From Solirubrobacteraceae bacterium (GTDB lineage Bacteria; Actinomycetota; Thermoleophilia; Solirubrobacterales; Solirubrobacteraceae), in NCBI GenBank assembly GCA_025934395.1, contig JAICYC010000015.1:1-52902 (forward strand): a stretch of 52,902 bases of DNA, in the 5' to 3' direction. Position 1 is the first letter of the stretch; each line of letters begins with the position of its first letter. A program made the position numbers and the translations under genes. The notes under the pieces were generated by a model. It did not search any database. It worked only from the letters and a program-made list of their open reading frames with translations, and had not been told where the DNA came from. Positions 8,585-16,871 of this stretch are shown here, piece by piece.

Positions 8585-9730
8585 TCAGGCCGTCGCGATG
8601 AACTCCGCCACGCGCCGCGTCTCGGCCTCGAGCGTGTGCTCCCGAACCCGCCGCACGCCCGCCACGACGAGCTCGCGGCGCAGCTGCTCATCCGCGGCCA
8701 GGCGCTCGACCGCGTCCACCGCCGCAGCCGCGTCCCCCGGCGGAACCAGCAGCGCTGCGTCTCGGACAGCGCTCGCCACGCCTCCGACGTCTGTCGCGAC
8801 GACGGGGAGCCCGGCCGCGAAGGCCTCCAGCAGCACCTGGGGGACGCCCTCGGTCCAGGAGACGTGCAGGAATGCATCGGCGGCCGCATAGAGCTCCGGC
8901 AGCTCGCCGTCGATCGGCAGGTAGCCGTGAAGCGCCACCGCGCCCGCCAGGCCGCGCTCGCCGATCCGCCGTTCGAGCTCGCCGCGCATCGGCCCGTCGC
9001 CGACGACCTCGAGCCGCCAGGCGCTGTCGTGGGAGCGCAGCTCCGCGACGATGTCGAGAAGCAGCAGCGGGTTCTTCTCGCGATCGAGGCGCCCGACGCT
9101 GAGGAGCCTCCGCACAGGTCGTGACGCCGCCGCGAGCGCAGCGGCTTCGTCGACGACCGCGGCGTCGGGGACAAGCGAGACCATGATCTCCAGCAGGCGC
9201 GGCGAGCGCGCGTAGTTGGCCGCCAGATCTGCGCCGACCACGACAACCGGCAGCCGCCGCGCGAGCCGTCTGAAGGAGCGCTCGAGCGCGTCGGCAGCGG
9301 CCGCCATCCAGCGCGATCCCGGGTGGCGCGAGCGCACGTAGAGCGGCAGATCCTGGCGGACCCCGAGCACGACGCGTCGCCGCCGCATGAGCGCGAGCGC
9401 CGCGAAGCCGAACGCGTGCAGATAAGGGCCCAGGAGCCACACCACGTCGACGTCGTCGAGCAGCCGCCAGAACCGCGACGCCGAGCGTCCGAGCGATCGC
9501 ACCACATCCAGCGGGCGGGTCAGGCTCGCGTAGTACGGAAGCCCCACGAACTCGACGTCGGCGCCGAGCGGGTAGTGGGAGCGCCCGGGGGTCGGCTCCA
9601 GACGGCCGACCAGCACGAGCCGCTCAACGAGTGGGCGCAGGCCCGTCATGAAGCGCACGAACGCGCGCTCGCCGGTGACGCCCTCCGCGTCGCGCCTGTA
9701 GGTGTAATCGGTGTAGACCGCCAGTCGCAC
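8585..9730 (-). CDS. Glycosyltransferase family 4
   Basis: 381 residues from the GTG at 9730 (VRLAVYTDYTYRRD), which fits the beta1 strand of GT-B enzymes and lies 5 bases after the stop of the upstream GT2. The frame stays open further upstream, but that overlaps the GT2 coding region and is not used. Motifs: VSLVPDAAVVDE, the start of the donor domain LLSVGRLDREKNPLLLLDIV, and E-x7-E in SWTEGVPQVLLEAFAAGLPV. It forms a two-gene operon with the ExoA-like GT2. The substrate is unknown. Confidence 0.85.
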   Translation of the reverse strand: MRLAVYTDYTYRRDAEGVTGERAFVRFMTGLRPLVERLVLVGRLEPTPGRSHYPLGADVEFVGLPYYASLTRPLDVVRSLGRSASRFWRLLDDVDVVWLLGPYLHAFGFAALALMRRRRVVLGVRQDLPLYVRSRHPGSRWMAAAADALERSFRRLARRLPVVVVGADLAANYARSPRLLEIMVSLVPDAAVVDEAAALAAASRPVRRLLSVGRLDREKNPLLLLDIVAELRSHDSAWRLEVVGDGPMRGELERRIGERGLAGAVALHGYLPIDGELPELYAAADAFLHVSWTEGVPQVLLEAFAAGLPVVATDVGGVASAVRDAALLVPPGDAAAAVDAVERLAADEQLRRELVVAGVRRVREHTLEAETRRVAEFIATA

Positions 9731-9735
9731 GCCGC

Positions 9736-10911
9736 TCAGCCCGCCTCGGGGCCGGCGAGGCTGGGCGCGTCTATCGGCCCTGCGTAGGGAGACTGCCGCT
9801 CGCCCGTCCCGGCGAGGCTGGGCGCGTCTATCGGCCCTGCGTAGGGAGGGGGCCGCTCGCCCGTCACGAGCGTCCGCAGCGCGCGCCAGGGAATGCCCCA
9901 GCGGCGACAGCCCTCCAGGAAGCCCACGCCGTGGCCGGCGTGCATCGTGATCAGCACCGCGGGCACGAGCGGATCCACGCGACCGCCGCGTGCGGCGGCG
10001 CGCGCGCTGTGGGCCAGCGCGCCGGCGTATGCGAGGACCCCGAGACGCGCGAGGCGGCGCGCCCACCGGGGCCCGATGACGGCTGCGAGGACGTCTAGCA
10101 GCAGCAGGGGCGGCAGCAACGCGGAGCGCCGCAGGCTGCTGGGATGCCGGCGGGCCGTCTTCACGCGGTAGGAGCCATAGGCGCGGTACTGGCGCCAGAG
10201 CGCGCGTATGGAGTCGCGCGGGATGTAGCCCGCGGCCATCACGGGCACGCAGACGATCCGCTCGCCAGCGTCGAGGAACCGCGCCGCGAGCTCGGAGTCC
10301 TGATTGCGGGGCCAGCCCTCATCCCATCCGCCGTGCGCGAGCAGGTCCCGGCGTCTCCACACGCCGCAGAACACGCCGGTATCGAGCTCGTACTCGTGCT
10401 CGAACGGGTCCGCACCCTGCGGCAGGCCGCCGCCGGGATCGCTCGCAGGCTCGGCCCACCGTTTCGAGGCCCCACGGCCGAGCCAGGTGTCGAGCGCCGC
10501 CACGACCGCGGCGGAGACGCGCCCGCGAGCGATCGGTACCTGCGGGCCCGCCACCCACGCAGCGCCGTCTCGCTGCAGCCGTTCGACACCGGTCCGCAGG
10601 TAGCCGCGGGGATACAGCGAGTGCGCGTCCATGCGGGCGATGTAGCGTCCGCGCGCCGCGCGCAAGCACACATTGAGCCCGCTGGCCGTCCCGCGGCGGG
10701 GGTTCTCGACTACGCGCAGCCGAGGATCGGCGCGCGCGAGCGCCTCGAGCTGGTCGGTCGTGCCGTCGGTCGAACCTCCGTCCGCGAAGATGAACTCGAC
10801 GCTTCCCTCGAACTCCTGAGCCGTCATCGCCGCGACCGCCTCGCCGATGGCCGCCGCCTCGTTGAGCACCGGCACCAGCACGCTCACGTCGATGGTTGGG
10901 GAGTCAGCCAT
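9736..10911 (-). CDS. Glycosyltransferase family 2, ExoA-like
   Basis: 391 residues. A GT-A inverting transferase like succinoglycan ExoA. The N-terminal nucleotide-binding strand is VSVLVPVLNEAAAIGEA (~9-25), followed by FADGGSTDGT (~43-52), the metal motif around ARMDAHSLYP, a product-binding QDSEL (RNQDSELAARF) and the acceptor-side RALWRQYRAYGSYR. Hydrophobic segments in the C-terminal third (LLPPLLLLDVLAAVIG and VPAVLITMHAGHGVGF) suggest membrane association, as in ExoA. The last ~45 residues carry a 19-residue tandem duplication. It is divergent from the BY-kinase gene by 54 bases. Confidence 0.88.
   Translation of the reverse strand: MADSPTIDVSVLVPVLNEAAAIGEAVAAMTAQEFEGSVEFIFADGGSTDGTTDQLEALARADPRLRVVENPRRGTASGLNVCLRAARGRYIARMDAHSLYPRGYLRTGVERLQRDGAAWVAGPQVPIARGRVSAAVVAALDTWLGRGASKRWAEPASDPGGGLPQGADPFEHEYELDTGVFCGVWRRRDLLAHGGWDEGWPRNQDSELAARFLDAGERIVCVPVMAAGYIPRDSIRALWRQYRAYGSYRVKTARRHPSSLRRSALLPPLLLLDVLAAVIGPRWARRLARLGVLAYAGALAHSARAAARGGRVDPLVPAVLITMHAGHGVGFLEGCRRWGIPWRALRTLVTGERPPPYAGPIDAPSLAGTGERQSPYAGPIDAPSLAGPEAG
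9754..9867. repeat. 57-bp tandem duplication inside the GT2 C-terminus
   Basis: Two adjacent 57-base units (9754-9810 and 9811-9867). The first 38 bases are identical in both, and the remaining 19 differ at a few positions. The period is a multiple of three, so the protein carries two copies of a 19-residue unit containing PYAGPIDAPSLAG. The very high identity suggests recent slippage or duplication. Confidence 0.95.
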
Positions 10912-10965
10912 TTAGGGCAGAACGCCGCGCCTGACGTGCCGGTGCCGACGCGAGGCTTCCCTAGT

Positions 10966-12513
10966 ATGCAGTACATGCATGACGCATGGCCGTCGGCCGG
11001 CGGCGGGTCCTGGCTGCGGCCGCGGACCGAGGCTAAGGGCGCCGTCCGCTACCTCGACACGATCAGGGAACGCTGGTGGATCGTCGCGATCACGGTGGTG
11101 CTCGCGGTCGGTGCCGCTGCCGTGTACGTGGGCGTCGCCCACACCCGCTACCAAGCGGAGGCAGACGTGCTCGTCACGCCTGTGGCGGGCAACGAATCGG
11201 CCACGTACGGCCTCGGCCTGATCACCGAGTCCAACGACCCGACACAGACCGTGTCCACCGCGGCGAGGCTGATCTCGACCCATGCCGTCGCGGCCGAAGC
11301 CAAGCGCCGGCTGAAGCTCTCCGGGACGCCCGACGGGCTGCTGGGCGACGTCAAAGTCGAACCGATCGCGCAGAGCAGCCTCGTGGCGGTGACGGCCGAA
11401 CGCGGCTCGGCCGAGGAAGCAGCCCGGCTCGCCAACGGCTTCGCCGCGGCGGCCATCGAAGTCGCGACCAGTCAGCTCCACGCGGCGATTCAGGCGCGGC
11501 TCCCTGGGCTGCGCGAACGGCTGAACGCGCTTCCCGCCGGCGAGCAGAGCGGTCCCGGGACGCTGGGCGAACACCTATCGGCGCTGGAGGCGCTCGCTGT
11601 CTCCCCCGACCCCACGCTGCGCGTCGCCTCCGAGGCCACCGTTCCAACATCCCCATCCTCGCCGAAGAAGAAACTCGCCCTGATCGCGGGCTTGATCGCC
11701 GGCCTCATCCTCGGCGTCGGCGCGGCCTTCTCCTCGCAGGCACTGGACCCGCGGCTGCGGCGCGAGGAGCAGCTGCGGGAGCTCTTCAGGCTGCCGTTGC
11801 TCGCGCGCATACCCGACGTCCCGACGGCACGAGCACAGGGCCCGGTCGTGCCCGCGCACCTCTCGCCGGCGGCGAGCGAGGCGTTCCGCACGATGCGCGC
11901 GACGATCACCGCGACCGCCGGCGAGCACGTGCGCTCGATCTTGATCACGAGCTCCTCGGAGGGGGAGGGCAAGTCGAGCATCTCGATCAACCTCGCGGAG
12001 TCGTTCGCGCTGGCCGGAAGGCGCACCCTGCTGATCGAGGGAGACCTGCGCAGGCCGACGATCGCGCGAGCGCTCGACCTGCACCCGAGCGGCGGCATCG
12101 GCGGTGTGCTCGTCAACGACATCGCAATGGAGGACGCGATCCTCACGACCGATGCGTACGGGCACAACCTAGGCTTCCTGCTCGTCGAGCGCGGCACCGC
12201 TGCACTTGCGGACCAGCTCTCGCTCCCGACCGCGCGGAAGCTCGTCGACGAAGCAGAGGCCCTCGCCGACATCGTCGTGATCGACTCGCCGCCGCTGACC
12301 CAGGTGATCGACGCGCTGCCGATCGCTCAAGAGGTCGACGCGGTCGTGATCGTGGCGCGCTTGGGCGCCAGCCGGCTCAACCGGCTCGAGGCACTCGGCG
12401 AGCTCCTCGCCCAGGGCGGGGTCAAACCGACGGGGCTGGTGATAGTCGGTGCGGAGTACGTCGCCAACGCCTATTACGGTGCCTCGGCGGCCATGGAGTC
12501 CTCGGCCGCCTAG
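10966..12513 (+). CDS. Wzz-type chain-length determinant fused to BY-kinase (tyrosine autokinase)
   Basis: 515 residues from the ATG at 10966 (a second ATG lies at 10975). Two membrane helices flank a short extracytoplasmic loop: WWIVAITVVLAVGAAAVYVG (~31-50) and LALIAGLIAGLILGVGAAF (~233-251). The cytoplasmic kinase has Walker A SSSEGEGKSS (~329), Walker A' LLIEGDLRRP (~356) and Walker B IVVIDSPP (~437). The tail has only a few tyrosines (EYVANAYYG, ~498-506) rather than a long cluster. This protein co-polymerase sets polysaccharide chain length. It is first in a co-directional run with the polymerase and a PHP tyrosine phosphatase, its likely antagonist. The interhelix region (~180 residues) is shorter than in proteobacterial Wzc. 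Confidence 0.9.
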   Translation: MQYMHDAWPSAGGGSWLRPRTEAKGAVRYLDTIRERWWIVAITVVLAVGAAAVYVGVAHTRYQAEADVLVTPVAGNESATYGLGLITESNDPTQTVSTAARLISTHAVAAEAKRRLKLSGTPDGLLGDVKVEPIAQSSLVAVTAERGSAEEAARLANGFAAAAIEVATSQLHAAIQARLPGLRERLNALPAGEQSGPGTLGEHLSALEALAVSPDPTLRVASEATVPTSPSSPKKKLALIAGLIAGLILGVGAAFSSQALDPRLRREEQLRELFRLPLLARIPDVPTARAQGPVVPAHLSPAASEAFRTMRATITATAGEHVRSILITSSSEGEGKSSISINLAESFALAGRRTLLIEGDLRRPTIARALDLHPSGGIGGVLVNDIAMEDAILTTDAYGHNLGFLLVERGTAALADQLSLPTARKLVDEAEALADIVVIDSPPLTQVIDALPIAQEVDAVVIVARLGASRLNRLEALGELLAQGGVKPTGLVIVGAEYVANAYYGASAAMESSAA

Positions 12514-12519
12514 CAGTAG

Positions 12520-13977
12520 ATGGGTTCGCGCGCGCGCTCCTTTCGCCTCGACACGCCGCTGCTGACACTCACGGTCGTGCTGGCGTTGACCGCCGGCGCC
12601 GTCAGCGGCATCAGGCCGAGCTATGGCGTGGCGATGGCCGTCGGAGTCACGTTCGCGGCGCTCGTGATGGCGAACCTGATGGTCGGCTTCTCCGCGATGG
12701 TGCTGTTCGCCTACCTGGAGGTCCTGTCGACCGTCGGCGGCGTCAGCCTCGCGAAGGTGGCCGGAGCGCTGCTCGTCGTGGCATGGCTCGGCGTGATGAG
12801 CACGCGTGGAACGGATGTGCGCAACTTCTTCGTCCAGCGGCCTGGCCTGACCTACCTGTTGATCGCATTCGTCAGCTGGAACGCGATATCGGTCGTCTGG
12901 GCGCCCGACCGCGGCGAAGCGCTCAGCAGCGTGATGCGCTACGCGCTGAACGTCGTGTTGCTGCCGATCGCGTTCACCGCCATCAGAACCCGCCGCGACA
13001 TCATCAGCGTGCTCGCGGTCATCGTCGCCGGCGCGAGCGTCGCAGCGGTCTCCGCAGTGATCTATCCCCCGGCCGAAGAAAGCGCCGTGGCCGGGCGCGC
13101 GACCGGCACGGTCGGCGATCCGAACGAACTCGCGGCGGCGCTGCTCGTCGGCCTCTCCGTCGCGGCAGCGTTCGCGGTCAACCGCTGGATTCCCCGACAG
13201 ACCCGCATGCTCGCTGCCGGCGCGGCCGTGCTGTGCCTCGCCGGCATCGTGATCTCGCTGTCGCGAGGAGGCCTGATCGGACTCGCCGGCGCGATCGCGA
13301 TCGCCGTCATCGCCGGCGGGCGCTGGCGCGGCCGGGTCCTCGGCGTGGGAGCCACGATCGCCGCCGCGGCCGTGGGCTACTTCGCGTTCTTCGCAGCGCT
13401 GCCCGCGAAAGAACGCGTGCTCGATCTCGGCACCACGGGCGGAGGCACGGGGCGCCTGGACCTCTGGACGGTCGGCTGGCGGATGGTGCAGGCGCATCCG
13501 CTGAACGGGGTGGGCACAGGGCAGTTCGCGACCTCCTCGGTGCATTTCCTGCTGCGGCCCGGCGTCATCGAACGCGGGGACCTGATCCTCTCCACTCCGA
13601 AGGTCGCCCACAACACCTATCTGAACATTCTCGCCGAGCTCGGGATCGTCGGCGGGATGATGTTCCTCGGCCTGCTCGCCTTCTGCATCGGCTGCACGGT
13701 GCTCGCGGTGCGTCGCCTGAGACGCGACGGCGATGAGCAACTGGAGATCCTCGCTCGAGGCCTGCTGGTGGGCATCGGCGGGTACCTCATCACGCTCACC
13801 TTCATCTCGGAGAACTACTCCAAGCTGCTGTGGATCCTGATGGCCCTCGGACCGGTGATGCTGGCGATCGCGTCCAGGCGGCCCGGGCAGGAGGGGGCCG
13901 GCGCCGGCACGCGAAGCCAGATGTCTGAACTCGAGCGGGGGTGGCTGGCTACCGCGAGCGGCGGGACGGGCCCGTGA
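12520..13977 (+). CDS. O-antigen ligase/polymerase family membrane protein (Wzy/WaaL-like)
   Basis: 485 residues, with about ten to twelve hydrophobic helices. The large periplasm-facing loop and conserved helices are typical of the Wzy_C/WaaL fold: ATGTVGDPNELAAALLVGLS, ISLSRGGLIGLAGAI (the SRG motif), a GRLDLWTVGWRMVQAHPLNG segment and a VAHNTYLNILAELGIVGG motif with the conserved His. It starts 6 bases after the kinase stop, so the two are almost certainly co-transcribed, and its stop overlaps the next start (GTGA). Likely role: polymerisation of lipid-linked repeats, or ligation to a carrier, with chain length set by the upstream kinase. Confidence 0.88.
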   Translation: MGSRARSFRLDTPLLTLTVVLALTAGAVSGIRPSYGVAMAVGVTFAALVMANLMVGFSAMVLFAYLEVLSTVGGVSLAKVAGALLVVAWLGVMSTRGTDVRNFFVQRPGLTYLLIAFVSWNAISVVWAPDRGEALSSVMRYALNVVLLPIAFTAIRTRRDIISVLAVIVAGASVAAVSAVIYPPAEESAVAGRATGTVGDPNELAAALLVGLSVAAAFAVNRWIPRQTRMLAAGAAVLCLAGIVISLSRGGLIGLAGAIAIAVIAGGRWRGRVLGVGATIAAAAVGYFAFFAALPAKERVLDLGTTGGGTGRLDLWTVGWRMVQAHPLNGVGTGQFATSSVHFLLRPGVIERGDLILSTPKVAHNTYLNILAELGIVGGMMFLGLLAFCIGCTVLAVRRLRRDGDEQLEILARGLLVGIGGYLITLTFISENYSKLLWILMALGPVMLAIASRRPGQEGAGAGTRSQMSELERGWLATASGGTGP

Positions 13978-15134
13978 CGAGCAGGTCCGTCATCCAGGTG
14001 CCGCTGTGGAACAGCCCGTACCTCGGCAACTTCATGGAATGCCAGCTCCGGCTCGCGGAAGAGGTGCGCTCGCGCTTTGGGTACGGAACGCATTTCGTAC
14101 TCGGTGACGGGGCCCAAGGACAGGCATGGCGTGCCGATGTCGAAAGGGCCGGCGCGAGCGCATCGGTTGCGACTACGCCGGGCTCGGCGCTGCGGCAGCA
14201 CATCATCGAGGTCGCGGAAGCGCACAGCGGCGCCTTGATCCACACGCACTTCTCGGCACCCGACCTCGCAGGAGCATCAGCGGCGCATGAGCTCGGGATC
14301 CCCTGCATCTGGCAGGCACACACCGGCTTCGACGTCTACCGGCTCCCGCAGCGCGCGAAGGATGTGGTGAAAATGCGGATCATCGCGCGCCGGCGCGTCG
14401 ATCGCCTCCTGGTCGTGTCACCCTGGCTCGCCGACCTGACACGTAGACGTGGGGCCCCCGGTGACAGGATCCACGTGATCCCCAATCCGATCGCGACCGA
14501 GCGTTTCAGCGAGGCCCCCGATCGGGCAGCCGCGCGCACGCGACTTGGTCTGAGCCCGGACGCGCTGGTCGTGTTGGCGCTCGGCTGGTGGCCGACCGTC
14601 AAGGGCGTGGATGTGTTCGTCGACGCCCTCGACGGGATCGCGGCGAGGCGCGGCGACGTCGAGGGGCTGCTCGTCGGCGAAGAGGACATGCGCGCATTCC
14701 TGGACGAGCGGCTGCCCCGCCCTCCACCATGGCTTCGGGTCACGGGCTTCGTCGAGGACGCCGCCTGGCTGTTCGCCGCAGCTGACGTGTTCGTGAGCGC
14801 CTCTCGCCACGAGGGCCAGTCAGGGGCGATCGGCGAGGCACTTGCCTGCGGGCTTCCCGTTGTCATGTCTGATATCCCGGGCAGCGCCGAGTGGGCCGCG
14901 GCGCCGCACATGTCTGTGTTTCCCAGCGAGGACTCGGCAGCCCTGGCAGCGCGGCTCGAACCGATCCTCGCAGCGTCCCCCGACCAGCGCCGCGCCCAGG
15001 GTGCGGAGGCGGCGCTGTGGGTCACGGCGACACACGGGATCGATGCGTGGTGCGAGCGCATGTCGGCGATCTACGCCGAGCTGTTGCCCGTCGCGACCGC
15101 CCGATCTGAGCCGTCGCGTGCTCCCGCAGCCTAG
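13974..15134 (+). CDS. Glycosyltransferase family 4
   Basis: 386 residues from the GTG at 13974, whose GTGA overlaps the stop of the polymerase gene. A longer frame beginning at 13941 would overlap the polymerase more deeply and adds no homologous residues. GT-B features: IQVPLWNSPYLGNFMECQLR at the N-lobe, WQAHTGFDVYRLP, IPNPIATERF, LGWWPTVKGVDVFVDAL, and E-x7-E in SRHEGQSGAIGEALACGLPV. The translational coupling places it in the same operon as kinase and polymerase. The sugar specificity is not readable. Confidence 0.85.
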   Translation: MTSRSVIQVPLWNSPYLGNFMECQLRLAEEVRSRFGYGTHFVLGDGAQGQAWRADVERAGASASVATTPGSALRQHIIEVAEAHSGALIHTHFSAPDLAGASAAHELGIPCIWQAHTGFDVYRLPQRAKDVVKMRIIARRRVDRLLVVSPWLADLTRRRGAPGDRIHVIPNPIATERFSEAPDRAAARTRLGLSPDALVVLALGWWPTVKGVDVFVDALDGIAARRGDVEGLLVGEEDMRAFLDERLPRPPPWLRVTGFVEDAAWLFAAADVFVSASRHEGQSGAIGEALACGLPVVMSDIPGSAEWAAAPHMSVFPSEDSAALAARLEPILAASPDQRRAQGAEAALWVTATHGIDAWCERMSAIYAELLPVATARSEPSRAPAA

Positions 15135-15205
15135 GCGGCCACGCGGCGCACGATCAGATGGCGGCGATGAGGCGCCCCGCCGACGAAGCTAGCCTACCGC
15201 GGACC

Positions 15206-15994
15206 ATGAGCGACCTCTTGATGCTGTGCTACCACGCCGTGAGCCCGCGCTGGCCGGCCGACCTGTCGGTCACGCCTGCCGCCCTGGAGGCCCAGATCGG
15301 CCTCCTGGCCGCCCGCGGCTACACGAGTGCCCGGTTCAGCGACGCGGTGGCGGGCCACTGGTCGAACCGCACGGTCGTCATCACCTTCGACGACAACTAC
15401 CGGTCCGTGGCGGAGCTCGCCAAGCCGATCCTCGACCGCTATGGCTATGTCGGCACCGTGTTCGTGCCCACGGACTGGCCCGATCGAGACGGGCCCATGT
15501 GCTGGCCGGGCATCGATCGATGGATCGGCACATCGCACGAGCAGGAGATGCGCAGCCTCGAGTGGCGAGAGCTGAGAGGTCTGCAGCGCGACGGATGGGA
15601 GATCGGCTCGCACACCTGCTCCCATCCCCAGCTCCCGGAGATCGCTGACACCGACCTCGAGCGTGAGCTGACCGAGTCGCGCGCCCGCGTCGAAGAGGAG
15701 CTCGGCGCTCCCTGCACGTCGCTGGCCTACCCCTACGGCGGTGTCGACGCCCGCGTCGAGGAGGCCACACGCGCGGCGCGCTACCGCGCGGCGTGCACGA
15801 TCCCCACGATCCTGAGTGCGCCGACCCCGCTGCGCTGGCCGCGAGCGCCGATCTTCCAGAACGATGACCTGCGCCGCTTCCGGCTGAAGGTCTCGGCGCC
15901 GATTCGCAAGCTGCGCGCGACGCCGCCGGGCACGCTGCTGGACCACACGCGCGTGGCGACGGTCAACGCGCTGCGGGACCGGCGGCGGGGGTGA
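15206..15994 (+). CDS. Polysaccharide deacetylase (CE4/NodB fold)
   Basis: 262 residues from the ATG at 15206 (MSDLLMLCYHAVS), chosen because homologues start just before the LCYHAV strand. CE4 motifs: VVITFDDNYRSV (catalytic Asp plus metal Asp; Asn replaces the usual Gly), metal histidines in GSHTCSHPQL, and AYPYGG (motif 3 region). No signal peptide is visible, so it may act on lipid-linked intermediates in the cytoplasm, as in several exopolysaccharide loci, or be secreted by another route. It lies 71 bases after the GT4 and 46 before the phosphatase, in the same direction. Confidence 0.87.
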   Translation: MSDLLMLCYHAVSPRWPADLSVTPAALEAQIGLLAARGYTSARFSDAVAGHWSNRTVVITFDDNYRSVAELAKPILDRYGYVGTVFVPTDWPDRDGPMCWPGIDRWIGTSHEQEMRSLEWRELRGLQRDGWEIGSHTCSHPQLPEIADTDLERELTESRARVEEELGAPCTSLAYPYGGVDARVEEATRAARYRAACTIPTILSAPTPLRWPRAPIFQNDDLRRFRLKVSAPIRKLRATPPGTLLDHTRVATVNALRDRRRG

Positions 15995-16040
15995 CCAGCG
16001 TTCCCCGCGACACGGGAAGCCGTGCGTATGCTGGGCGTGG

Positions 16041-16862
16041 ATGATCGATCTGCACTCGCATGTGCTTCCCTGCCTCGACGACGGCCCAGAGGCGCTCGAG
16101 GGTTCGCTCGCGATCGCACGGGTCGCCACGGGCGAGGGCATTCGGACGATGGTCGCGACACCCCATGTCAGCAGCCGCTACCCGAACCGGGCGGCGACGA
16201 TCCACGGGCGGACCGCCGAGCTGCGCGAGCGCCTGGACCGAGACCGGATCGAGCTGGACGTGCGGGCCGGCGCCGAGGTCGCGCCCTCCTACCTTCCCAA
16301 GATCGATCGGGCCGAGCTCGGCGGGCTGTGCCTCGGCGACGGCCCATGGCTGTTACTCGAGTGCCCACTGCAGGTCGACGCTCCTCCACTCGATGAGGCC
16401 GTCAGCTCGCTGCAGCGGCAGGGGTTGCGCGTGGTCCTGGCGCACCCCGAGCGCTCCCCGCTCTTCCAGCGCGATCCAGGTGCGCTCTCAGCGCTGGTGC
16501 GCAGCGGCGCGCTCACGTCGATCACGGCAGCAGCACTCAGCGGCAGATTCGGCCGCCAGGCGAGGCGGTTCTCGCTCGAGCTCGTGCAGTCCGGACTCGC
16601 GCACTCCGTCGCCTCGGACTGCCACGACCGCTACCACAGGCCGCCGGGTATGGGGCGGGCGCTGAGCGAAACCGGCCTCGACGCGCTCGCGGACTGGCTC
16701 ACTCACGAAGTGCCGGGCGCGATCATCGCGGGAACGGAGATACCTCGTCGGCCCCCCGGAGCGCCGGGCGCACGAAAGCTCGGACCGAGGTCGTGGTGGC
16801 GCAAGGCTCGACCGGCGGCGAGTCGCGCGGGCACACCGGGCCGAGGTGATGCGAGGCGGTGA
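16041..16862 (+). CDS. PHP-family tyrosine-protein phosphatase (CpsB/YwqE type)
   Basis: 273 residues. Manganese-dependent PHP phosphatase of the CpsB/YwqE/CapC group, which removes phosphate from BY-kinase tyrosines. Metal motifs: MIDLHSHVLPCLDDGP (1-16), VATPHVSS (~38-45), GAEVAPSYL, LLLECP, VLAHPERSPLF and SDCHDRYHRPPG. The ~40 C-terminal residues are Arg/Pro/Gly-rich and outside the family core (normally ~250 residues). It lies 46 bases after the deacetylase in the same run as the Wzz/BY-kinase, so kinase and phosphatase form one regulatory cassette. Confidence 0.9.
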   Translation: MIDLHSHVLPCLDDGPEALEGSLAIARVATGEGIRTMVATPHVSSRYPNRAATIHGRTAELRERLDRDRIELDVRAGAEVAPSYLPKIDRAELGGLCLGDGPWLLLECPLQVDAPPLDEAVSSLQRQGLRVVLAHPERSPLFQRDPGALSALVRSGALTSITAAALSGRFGRQARRFSLELVQSGLAHSVASDCHDRYHRPPGMGRALSETGLDALADWLTHEVPGAIIAGTEIPRRPPGAPGARKLGPRSWWRKARPAASRAGTPGRGDARR

Positions 16863-16871
16863 GCGGCCGAC

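Noticed and set aside
10144-10965. Upstream extension of the Wzz/BY-kinase frame
   Set aside because: The open frame runs antisense through the ExoA-like GT2 and encodes no membrane or kinase sequence; high GC leaves many frames open.
16060-16665. Alternative frame within the PHP phosphatase and similar Arg/Ser/Pro-rich shadow frames across the window
   Set aside because: They are off-frame readings of conserved genes with low-complexity composition and no domain.
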